A stretch of 6,906 bases of DNA from DATAVK01 sp036267755. Lineage in GTDB: Bacteria > Actinomycetota > Actinomycetes > JAFAQI01. Of this stretch, positions 1 through 5,406 are shown piece after piece. The notes beneath the pieces were generated by a model. The model saw only the letters and a program-made list of their open reading frames with translations. It did not search any database and was not told where the DNA came from. How positions within the stretch are numbered: position 1 is the stretch's first letter; each line of letters opens with the position of its first letter. Both the position numbers and the translations under genes were made by a program. The DNA lies in contig DATAVK010000142.1 of assembly GCA_036267755.1 (NCBI GenBank), forward strand, positions 1 to 6,906, in the 5' to 3' direction.

Positions 1-30
1 CGGGCGGGGGGACGAGGTACCACCGACGCT

Positions 31-654
31 GTGTTGAGCGAGACAGACATCGACCGCTTCATTGCCGAGGGTGCCGTCCGGCTGCCTCGGGCGTTTGGAC
101 GAGCCCTCGCTGACGAGTGCCGGCTGCGGCTTTGGGAAGCAACCGGGAGCGAGGAAAACGATCCCGCTACGTGGACACGACCGGTGGTCAGGATTGATGG
201 CCGTGGAGATGCGCCGTTCCGTGACGCTGCCAACACTCGACGCTTGCACATCGCGTACGACCAGCTCGCGGGCCGTGGTCGATGGGTGCCCCGCGACGGG
301 CTGGGCACCTTCCCGATTCGGTTCCCTGTTCCAGAGCCTCCCGGCGACGACGGCTGGCACATCGAGTCCACCGGAGTCGGCGTGGACGGCCAGCCGATCG
401 TGGATCCCGCCTCGCGAGAGCGCGTGCTGCTCATGCTGTTTCTGGCCACCGGGGACAGGGGTGACGTCTGGCTGTGCCACCCGTTCCTCGTCCATGCCGC
501 ACAGCAACACCGCGGCACCCGAGTGAAGTTCAGGGCGCAACCACCACTCGCCGGCACTGGACCTATCGACCACATGCGAGCGTCCGACCGGTCGCCGGTC
601 GAGGAAGCCATACACCGAGCCGTCGCGCAGCCCACGTCGCGCATGCCTAGGTAG
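31..654 (+). CDS. Phytanoyl-CoA dioxygenase (PhyH)-like protein, probably internally deleted
   Basis: A 207-residue protein resembling actinobacterial PhyH-family Fe(II)/2-oxoglutarate oxygenases. Seen: the N-terminal pattern ATWTRPVVR (46-54) and AANTRRLHIAYDQLAGRGRW (66-85), then GLGTFPIRFP (90-99), GWHIE (108-112), LLMLFL (133-138), and GDVWLCHPFLVHAAQ (144-158) followed by HRGTR (160-164). H110 and E112 (family usually HxD) and H155 could be the iron triad. As I recall the family, relatives are about 250-265 residues and carry roughly 50 residues, including a DDAPTRIRVGSH-like segment, between LLMLFL and the TGxxGxVYLCHPF strand. Here L138 runs straight into ATGDRGDVW, so part of the jelly-roll core is missing. 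Start is GTG 31 (TTG 34 is also possible) after a GGGGGACGAGG purine run; the frame is open to the left edge, so a longer N-terminus is not excluded. It converges on the MFS gene with 4 bases between stops. Family assignment is firm; activity is doubtful, and it may be a decaying gene. Confidence 0.65.
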   Translation: MLSETDIDRFIAEGAVRLPRAFGRALADECRLRLWEATGSEENDPATWTRPVVRIDGRGDAPFRDAANTRRLHIAYDQLAGRGRWVPRDGLGTFPIRFPVPEPPGDDGWHIESTGVGVDGQPIVDPASRERVLLMLFLATGDRGDVWLCHPFLVHAAQQHRGTRVKFRAQPPLAGTGPIDHMRASDRSPVEEAIHRAVAQPTSRMPR

Positions 655-658
655 GCGA

Positions 659-1900
659 CTACTTCTCGTAGGCCGTGGCGGCCGAGGTCAACTGCGGGGT
701 CTGGACGGGAATGGCCGGCTCAGCGTCCGGGGAGGGATGCGTGACGGCGACGATTCCGGCGGCGGCCAGGCCGAGCAGACCGGCGACGGCGTAGATCGCC
801 CGGGGTGACAGCACCACCGCGACGGCGCCGCCCAGCAGAAGCGAGGCGCCCTGGGCACCGCCGAAGAGCGCGTTGGCGGTGGCGGACACCCGGCCGCGTG
901 CGCTGTCGGGAGTGCGGGCCATCAGCAGCGTCGACAGGCAGGTCCCCGCGTAGCCGTTCCCGACCCCGCCGAGCACCGAGAGGGGAACCAGGATCCACAC
1001 GGTAGGCGTGACCGCGAAACCGGCGAGCCCCGCGCAGGCGATGGCTGCTCCGGCGATCGTGGCGCGTACTTGCCCGGGTTCGGTCCCGATCCGGCCCGAC
1101 CCGAGGGATCCCGCCACCATGCCCGCCATCCAGGAGGCCTCGGTCACGCCGTACCAGACGGCTCCGGCGTGGAGTGTGTCGCGGACCAGATACACGAGCA
1201 CGACGTCAACCATCCCGACGAGCAGGACGACGAGGGCTACGCCGGCGAGGAGAGGAGCGAGAACCCGGTCAGCCCGGAGCATCGCGAATCCTCCCCTGAC
1301 CAGGCCCGACCCGTCGACGGTGGGAATCCGTTCGGGCACCCGGCGGGTGCGGACCAGAGCGGCGGCGACGGTCACGATGACGAACGTGGCGGCGTCGATT
1401 GCCAACGGCACACCCGAGCCGAACGCTCCGGCCAACAGGCCACCGGCGGCGGGGGCGCCGACGAGGGCGAGGACGCTCAAGGACTGCTGAGCCGATACCG
1501 CCTCGGCCAGGTGTTCCTTGCCAGCCAATCGGGGGACGAGGGCCGACCACGTGGCACCGGTTACCGACGCGGCAGCCCCGAGGACGGCCACCAGGACGAC
1601 GATCGGCACGACCGAGTGCAGGAAGATCAACGGGATCGTGGCGGCCAGCTCCGCCAGGCCGCCCCCGACGAGCAGTCGCCGGGAGTCGTGGGCGTCCACC
1701 AACCTCCCGACCGGGCGGGCGAGCAACAACAGCGGCACCACACCGGCGGCTAGCAGCAGCGCCACTTCGTAGGGGTGCGCGCCGTCCGCCTGCAGCCGCA
1801 GGGTCAGCGCGACGAGCGCCACCCCGTCGCCGAACGTCGACACCATGCGCCCTACGAGCGCGATGACCAGGTCGCGGTTCCCTCGGCAGATGTTAAGCAT
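659..1900 (-). CDS. MFS transporter, drug-exporter-like (DHA3/MFS_3 type), 12 membrane helices
   Basis: A 413-residue integral membrane protein with about 12 hydrophobic segments, in two halves joined by a hydrophilic loop near residues 185-210 (RTRRVPERIPTVDGSG). The N-terminus NRDLVIALVGRMVSTFGDGV (8-27) is the usual opening of this family. MFS motif A follows TM2 as GRLVDAHDSRRL (65-76). The central LVPRLAGKEHLAEAVSAQQS segment is also typical of the proton-driven DHA3-like exporters. Predicted role: efflux of a small hydrophobic or toxic compound across the cytoplasmic membrane; the substrate cannot be read from the sequence. The ATG at 1900 is the only sensible start, because the next in-frame candidates lie inside TM1. 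No Shine-Dalgarno is placed correctly, but a TTGACC-17-TACTGT promoter sits so that transcription would begin at the ATG itself, suggesting a leaderless mRNA. It is divergent from an ArsR-family gene, a common exporter/repressor arrangement. Confidence 0.9.
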   Translation of the reverse strand: MLNICRGNRDLVIALVGRMVSTFGDGVALVALTLRLQADGAHPYEVALLLAAGVVPLLLLARPVGRLVDAHDSRRLLVGGGLAELAATIPLIFLHSVVPIVVLVAVLGAAASVTGATWSALVPRLAGKEHLAEAVSAQQSLSVLALVGAPAAGGLLAGAFGSGVPLAIDAATFVIVTVAAALVRTRRVPERIPTVDGSGLVRGGFAMLRADRVLAPLLAGVALVVLLVGMVDVVLVYLVRDTLHAGAVWYGVTEASWMAGMVAGSLGSGRIGTEPGQVRATIAGAAIACAGLAGFAVTPTVWILVPLSVLGGVGNGYAGTCLSTLLMARTPDSARGRVSATANALFGGAQGASLLLGGAVAVVLSPRAIYAVAGLLGLAAAGIVAVTHPSPDAEPAIPVQTPQLTSAATAYEK

Positions 1901-1927
1901 TTATTGAACAGTATTTCCTTAACATCT
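1888..1927. promoter_or_regulatory. Perfect 10-base inverted repeat, candidate ArsR operator
   Basis: AGATGTTAAG (1888-1897) and CTTAACATCT (1918-1927) are exact reverse complements with 20 bases between them and 30 bases centre to centre, about three helical turns. The left arm covers codons 2-5 of the MFS gene, just past its predicted transcription start. The right arm lies in the spacer of the MFS promoter and overlaps the -35 of the regulator promoter. Between them, TTGAACA (1904-1910) forms a second, imperfect dyad with TGTTAAG (1891-1897), closer to the short-spacer dyads known for ArsR-family repressors. Occupancy would block both promoters. The binding protein is inferred to be the adjacent regulator. 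Confidence 0.6.
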
Positions 1928-1936
1928 CGTGGTCAA
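1908..1936 (-). promoter_or_regulatory. Promoter of the MFS gene (leaderless)
   Basis: On the minus strand, the -35 hexamer TTGACC (1936-1931) and -10 hexamer TACTGT (1913-1908) are separated by 17 bases. The -10 ends 7 bases before the ATG at 1900, so the predicted start point is at or within a base of the start codon. This explains the absence of a properly spaced ribosome binding site. Both hexamers fit the housekeeping sigma consensus well (5/6 for -35; TAnnnT for -10). Inferred from sequence only. Confidence 0.6.
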
Positions 1937-1946
1937 GGGCTATGTT
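1919..1946 (+). promoter_or_regulatory. Promoter of the ArsR-family gene (leaderless)
   Basis: On the plus strand, TTAACA (1919-1924, 5/6 match to TTGACA) and TATGTT (1941-1946, TAnnnT) are 16 bases apart. The -10 is followed by 8 bases and then the ATG at 1955, so the mRNA would have a leader of about 0-2 bases. The only purine-rich run upstream (AAGGG, 1935-1939) is about 15 bases from the ATG, too far for a normal ribosome binding site. The -35 box lies inside the right arm of the inverted repeat at 1888-1927, consistent with autorepression. Confidence 0.55.
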
Positions 1947-1954
1947 CTGATTCG

Positions 1955-2608
1955 ATGCCTGCCGACCGGTCGTCCCGCAAGGGCGATCCGCCGTCCCGTC
2001 GTGCCCGCCGCGAGGAGCCGCGGGCCCGCCGGTCGGGGACCCACGGCGCGGACACCCTGTATCTGCAGGACGCTCGGGACATCCGGGCGCTCGCGCACCC
2101 TGCCCGGGTGGCGATCATCGACGCCCTCGGGTCGGGGGACGAGCTGACCGCTACCGAATGCGCCGAGCTGACGGGGCTGAGCCCGAGCGCGACGGCGTAT
2201 CACCTGAAGTTGTTGGAGCGCTACAACTTCGTGGAGCCCGCGCCCGCCCGAAACGACGGACGGGAAAGGCCGTGGCGGGCGACCGGCCGCAGGACGCAGG
2301 TCGATCTCGAGCCGTCGACCCCGGCCGGCGCAGCCGCGGCAGCCGCTGTGGCCCTGGCGTTCTTCGACCGCAGCCGGGCGATGGCCGAGGAGTTCATCGC
2401 GACCGAACGCGAGGAACCCGAAGAATGGCAGGACGTCGCGGCCCTCGCCAACGCCGACCTCTGGCTGACCGCCGCGGAGGCCGAGGCGGTCAATGCCGCC
2501 CTTGCCGCCGTCCTCGGGCCCTACCGGGAACGAGCCCGCGGCGACCGCCCCGACGGCACCCGTCGGGTGCGGGTCATGAACATGGTCCTTCCCCATCCGA
2601 GGCACTGA
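1955..2608 (+). CDS. ArsR-family winged helix-turn-helix transcriptional regulator
   Basis: A 217-residue cytoplasmic DNA-binding protein. An Arg-rich, probably disordered tail (1-33, about ten Arg) precedes the conserved core LYLQDARDIRALAHPARVAIIDAL (35-58). The helix-turn-helix follows at about 66-89 (TECAELTGLSPSATAYHLKLLER), and a basic wing at about 103-118 (GRERPWRATGRRTQVD). This is the HTH_20 type of ArsR fold. It lacks the ELCVCDL metal-binding signature and has a single Cys (C69), so a metal sensor is unlikely. The Ala-rich helix, the acidic EREEPEEW segment and the C-terminal RRVRVMNMVLPHPRH resemble the effector/dimerisation half of related regulators. ATG 1955 is chosen because no upstream in-frame start lies close by and the predicted promoter puts transcription there. 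It probably represses itself and the divergent MFS gene and is released by a compound the exporter removes; this is inferred from arrangement. Confidence 0.85.
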   Translation: MPADRSSRKGDPPSRRARREEPRARRSGTHGADTLYLQDARDIRALAHPARVAIIDALGSGDELTATECAELTGLSPSATAYHLKLLERYNFVEPAPARNDGRERPWRATGRRTQVDLEPSTPAGAAAAAAVALAFFDRSRAMAEEFIATEREEPEEWQDVAALANADLWLTAAEAEAVNAALAAVLGPYRERARGDRPDGTRRVRVMNMVLPHPRH

Positions 2609-2639
2609 CCGGGACAGCCGGCGAAGCCGCCGCGGCTCC

Positions 2640-2683
2640 TCATCGCGGATCTGGCAGGCTAGAAGCTGCTCGATCCGCGATGA
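2640..2683. terminator. Bidirectional hairpin terminator between convergent genes
   Basis: TCATCGCGGATC (2640-2651) pairs exactly with GATCCGCGATGA (2672-2683). After a 2x2 internal loop, GCAG (2654-2657) pairs with CTGC (2666-2669), closing an 8-base loop that contains the hydrolase stop codon (2661-2659). The stem is symmetric and GC-rich, so it would form in transcripts from either direction. No U-tract follows on either side, as is common for proposed actinobacterial terminators. A smaller bulged stem (AGCCGgCG 2616-2623 with CGCGGCT 2631-2637) lies between it and the regulator stop at 2608. Confidence 0.6.
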
Positions 2684-3504
2684 TCATGGACCCTGTTACT
2701 CGCCAGGTTCGCCTTCGCATCGACGAAATCGATGACTGCCTTGTTGAACTCCTGCGGGTGTTCCCACAGGCAGGCGTGACCGCCGATGGTCGTGGCCCAG
2801 GACGCGCCAGGCACCAGATCGTGCAGCTCGCGCGACAGAGAGACCGGAATCAGGATGTCCTCTTCGCCGGCCAGGACAAGGCTAGGAACAGCCAGCCCTG
2901 ACAACGCGGCTCGCGTGTCGTGGGTCTGGATCGCCGCGAGCTGCGCCAAGTAAGCGGGCACCGGTTGGTCGACGTACTTCATGGCGGTGTCGAAGTCCGC
3001 TGCCTCATCCGGGCGATCGGTGAAGAACGGAACAGTGAAGGCCCACAGCGTGACGTCGCGCATCACGAAGCTGACGCCCATCACCGGAGCGAGTTGCTCC
3101 CACATCTCGAACATCCGCGAGCAGAACGGGCCGGGCGCGGCGTAAGTACAGCCGAAGATGACGGAGCGCAGATCGCTGCCGTGGTTGATTGCGTACTCCT
3201 GGGCGATCATGCCGCCCATTGACACTCCGACGAGATGGAAGTCGGTGATGCCGAGCGAGTCCACCAAGTGCTTGGTGTCGTCCGCCATCATCCGAGTCGT
3301 GTACGGGCCGGCCGGCTTGCTGGACTGCCCGACCCCGCGATTGTCGAAGCGCAGCACCCGATATCCGGCGGCGAGCAGGTCCGGCACCTGCAGGCTCCAG
3401 GTCTCGAGATCGTCTCCCAGCCCGTTGACGAGGACGATCGTCTCCTCGCCATCGCCTTCTAGCTCGTACTGCAGGCGGACATCGGCCAGGTCAGCGAAAG
3501 GCAT
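2659..3504 (-). CDS. Alpha/beta-fold hydrolase (esterase or enol-lactonase type)
   Basis: A 281-residue soluble alpha/beta-hydrolase of about the family length. Seen: the oxyanion-hole region VLVNGLGDDLETW (24-36), the strand and turn FDNRGVGQS (53-61), and the nucleophile elbow GVSMGG with S95. The acid is D216 in LAGEEDILIP, and the catalytic His is H243 in IGGHACLWEHP. The complete Ser-Asp-His triad suggests an active enzyme hydrolysing an ester, lactone or similar bond. The family is too broad to name the substrate; 3-oxoadipate enol-lactonase-like and carboxylesterase annotations are both common for such proteins. A hydrophobic cap spans about 125-190. After the last helix (near 262) there is an unusual tail, KANLASNRVHDHRGSSSF, part of which is encoded by the terminator stem. 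ATG 3504 has a ribosome binding site GGAAG (3515-3511) at 6 bases. It lies 15 bases after the aldehyde dehydrogenase stop, so the two are very likely co-transcribed. Confidence 0.88.
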   Translation of the reverse strand: MPFADLADVRLQYELEGDGEETIVLVNGLGDDLETWSLQVPDLLAAGYRVLRFDNRGVGQSSKPAGPYTTRMMADDTKHLVDSLGITDFHLVGVSMGGMIAQEYAINHGSDLRSVIFGCTYAAPGPFCSRMFEMWEQLAPVMGVSFVMRDVTLWAFTVPFFTDRPDEAADFDTAMKYVDQPVPAYLAQLAAIQTHDTRAALSGLAVPSLVLAGEEDILIPVSLSRELHDLVPGASWATTIGGHACLWEHPQEFNKAVIDFVDAKANLASNRVHDHRGSSSF

Positions 3505-3519
3505 GGCGAACTTCCGGAA

Positions 3520-4989
3520 TCAGCCGGTGAACCAGCCGGGGGGTGCCGGCTCGATGGTGCGATAGACGTGCTTGATCTCCATGTATTCCAACAAACCCGT
3601 GACACCGAGCTCGCGACCGATGCCGGACTGCTTCATGCCGCCCCACTCGGCCTGCGGCAGGTAGGGGTGGTAGTCGTTGATCCACACCGTCCCGTGCCGC
3701 AGCGCCTCCGCGACCCGCTCGCCGCGTTCGACGTCGGTGGTGAAGACCGCACCGGCCAGACCGTACGTCGTGTCGTTGCCGAGCGTGATTGCCTCGGCCT
3801 CGGTGTCGAAGACCTCGACCGTCGCGACCGGACCGAAGACCTCTTCGGACACGATCCGCATCGTGCGATCGCAGCCGGAGAACAAGGTCGGCCGGTAGAA
3901 GAAGCCACGAGCCAACGCACCTTCGGTCGGCCGGATGCCGCCGCACCTCAGCTGGGCACCTTCCGATCGGCCGATCTCGACGTACCGCTCGATCTTGTCC
4001 AGCTGGGCCTGCGATACCAGCGGCCCGCACTCGCTCGACTCGTCGAGCGGGTAGCCCACTCGCACCAGGTCGGCGCGACGGGCGAGCTCGGCGACGAAGT
4101 CGTCGTGGATGCTGCGCTCGACGATGATCCTGGAGCCGGCCGAGCAGACCTGACCCGAGTGCAGGAAGGCACCCGTCAGCGCGTGGTCGACGGCGGTCTC
4201 GAAGTCGGAGTCGGCGAAGACGATGTTGGGGTTCTTGCCACCGAGCTCAAGCGCGATCTGTTTCACCGTGCCGGCCGCTGCCGCCATGATGGTCCGCCCC
4301 GTTGCGAGGCCTCCGGTGAACGACACCATGTCGACCCGCGGGTCGGTGACCAGCGGCGTCCCGACTTCGCCGCCGGGCCCGAGGACCAGGTTGACGACCC
4401 CGTCCGGTACGCCGGCCTCGGCCAGCAGCCCGACCAGCTTGATGGTGGTGAGCGGTGTGACCTCGCTCGGCTTCACGATCATCGTGTTGCCGGTCGCCAG
4501 CGCCGGCGCGAGCTTCCACGAGATCTGCAGCAGTGGGTAGTTCCACGGCGTGATCAGGGTGCAGACGCCGACCGGCTCGTGCCGGATCCGGCTACGCACT
4601 CCGGGGGTCGGGACCAACACGTCGTGGTCGAGGTCGTGACCGGCGAGGTCGGCGTAGTAACGGAAGACCGACACGACGTCGTCGATGTCGAGCAGGCCCT
4701 CCCGCGCGGTCTTGCCGGTGTCGGTGGTCTCGAGCCGGCCGAGGTCGGCGCGATCGCGCTCGAGCAGGTCGGCGACCCGACCGAGCAGCTTGCCTCGCTC
4801 GGCGGCCGGCGTCTTAGGCCACGGGCCGGCGTCGAACGCCGCTCGCGCCGCCGCGATGGCGGCTTCCACCTCGTCGGCGCCCGCTCGGTCGACGGCCTCG
4901 ATCACCTCGCCGTTCGCGGGGTTGATGACGTCGTCGCGGAGGCCGGATGCCGACGATCTCCAGTGACCGGCGATGAACAGACTCGACAC
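3520..4989 (-). CDS. NAD-dependent aldehyde dehydrogenase, betaine-aldehyde dehydrogenase (GbsA/BetB) type
   Basis: A 489-residue enzyme, full length for the ALDH superfamily, oxidising an aldehyde to its acid with NAD(P)+. All key parts are present: PWNYP with N150, the cofactor-binding lysine in KPSE (K173), FTGGLATG (224-231, the usual GSxxTG loop), ELGGK with general base E248, GQVCSAGSR with nucleophile C282, and EEVFGP with E383. The C-terminal stretch NDYHPYLPQAEWGG followed by KQSGIGRELG and a KHVYR end is characteristic of the GbsA/BetB glycine-betaine aldehyde dehydrogenase group, though related amino- and hydroxy-aldehydes remain possible. The frame is open well upstream, antisense to the Rieske gene. 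GTG 4989 is chosen because the family N-terminus (SLFIAGHW) begins there and the next Met is residue 170. No Shine-Dalgarno is well placed before it; the nearest AAGG is about 18 bases away. It is first in a unit with the hydrolase and divergent from the ferredoxin operon. Confidence 0.92.
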   Translation of the reverse strand: MSSLFIAGHWRSSASGLRDDVINPANGEVIEAVDRAGADEVEAAIAAARAAFDAGPWPKTPAAERGKLLGRVADLLERDRADLGRLETTDTGKTAREGLLDIDDVVSVFRYYADLAGHDLDHDVLVPTPGVRSRIRHEPVGVCTLITPWNYPLLQISWKLAPALATGNTMIVKPSEVTPLTTIKLVGLLAEAGVPDGVVNLVLGPGGEVGTPLVTDPRVDMVSFTGGLATGRTIMAAAAGTVKQIALELGGKNPNIVFADSDFETAVDHALTGAFLHSGQVCSAGSRIIVERSIHDDFVAELARRADLVRVGYPLDESSECGPLVSQAQLDKIERYVEIGRSEGAQLRCGGIRPTEGALARGFFYRPTLFSGCDRTMRIVSEEVFGPVATVEVFDTEAEAITLGNDTTYGLAGAVFTTDVERGERVAEALRHGTVWINDYHPYLPQAEWGGMKQSGIGRELGVTGLLEYMEIKHVYRTIEPAPPGWFTG

Positions 4990-5039
4990 GGGGGTCAGGC
5001 TGTCACACCTTGACCGGTAACGGGTAGGTGCGTCACGCT

Positions 5040-5075
5040 GTTGCGTATAGCGACAACTGTTGCGCGAGGCACAAC
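5040..5075. promoter_or_regulatory. GTTG/CAAC repeat array in the divergent spacer, candidate operator
   Basis: The 96-base spacer 4990-5085 contains alternating half-sites GTTG (5040), CAAC (5054), GTTG (5059) and CAAC (5072). GTTGCGC (5059-5065) and GCACAAC (5069-5075) form a 6/7 dyad with a 3-base centre. GCGaCAACtGTTGCGC (5050-5065) is a second near-palindrome, with one unpaired A. GTTGCG and CAACTG each occur twice, 18-19 bases apart. TATAGC (5046-5051) may be part of a -10 for the ferredoxin operon, or CTATAC on the other strand for the dehydrogenase, but no convincing -35 goes with either. A regulator binding here could control both directions. Confidence 0.4.
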
Positions 5076-5076
5076 T

Positions 5077-5080
5077 GGAG
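5077..5080 (+). promoter_or_regulatory. Ribosome binding site deciding the ferredoxin start
   Basis: GGAG here lies 5 bases before ATG 5086 but only 2 bases before the adjacent in-frame ATG 5083. The spacing favours 5086 as the true start codon of the Rieske ferredoxin. Confidence 0.6.
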
Positions 5081-5085
5081 TAATG

Positions 5086-5406
5086 ATGGTCGAGGTCTTC
5101 CGGGCGGACGAGCTGCCGCCCGGCGAGGCTCGGCGGGTCATCGTCGGCGGTCATCCGGTCGCGGTGTTCCATGCCGATGAGGGCTGGTTTGCGATCGACG
5201 ACACCTGCACCCACCAGGATGCCTCGCTGGCCGAGGGCTACCTCGAGGGCTGCCTGGTCGAGTGCCCGCTGCACGCATCCTTCTTCGACCTGCGTACTGG
5301 TGAGGTGACCTCGCCTCCTGCCAAGCGGCCGGTCAAGACCTACTACGTCGAGGTCCGTGACGGCACCGTGGCCGTCGACCTCCACCGCCGTCGGGCGACG
5401 GCATGA
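5086..5406 (+). CDS. Rieske [2Fe-2S] ferredoxin, oxygenase electron carrier
   Basis: A 106-residue soluble ferredoxin of the bacterial oxygenase type (BphF/CarAc-like). The two cluster-binding motifs are intact: C41-T-H43 and C60-P-L-H63, with 16 residues between them, so two Cys and two His hold the cluster. The fold signature GWFAIDDTCTHQDASLAEG (33-51) and the tail DLRTGEVTSPPAKRPVKTYYVEV (68-90) fit the family. It would pass single electrons from the reductase encoded next to a terminal oxygenase. The length and lack of a signal peptide or membrane anchor separate it from cytochrome bc Rieske proteins. Its stop overlaps the reductase start in an ATGA, giving translational coupling. No oxygenase gene is in the window; a ring-hydroxylating or other Rieske oxygenase, or a P450, could be the partner. 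NirD-like nitrite-reductase subunits share the fold but the neighbouring reductase argues against that. Confidence 0.9.
   Translation: MVEVFRADELPPGEARRVIVGGHPVAVFHADEGWFAIDDTCTHQDASLAEGYLEGCLVECPLHASFFDLRTGEVTSPPAKRPVKTYYVEVRDGTVAVDLHRRRATA

Noticed and set aside
621..643. Direct repeat CGTCGCGCA (621-629 and 635-643) at the end of the PhyH-like gene
   Set aside because: A short two-copy GC-rich repeat within coding sequence, with no sign of a mobile-element boundary or array.
636..671. Possible terminator between the PhyH-like and MFS genes (GTCGC/GCGAC and CTAC/GTAG stems)
   Set aside because: Stems are only 4-5 bases with large or tight loops and no U-tract; too weak to call.
1775..1954. 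60-residue N-terminal extension of the ArsR-family frame
   Set aside because: It would overlap the start of the MFS gene and both promoters, and it shows no family similarity; ATG 1955 fits the promoter and the conserved domain.
3568..5013. Long plus-strand open frame antisense to the aldehyde dehydrogenase
   Set aside because: Its product has no recognisable family and is rich in Arg, Asp and Gly. The opposite strand encodes a complete aldehyde dehydrogenase with every catalytic residue; long antisense frames are expected at this GC content.
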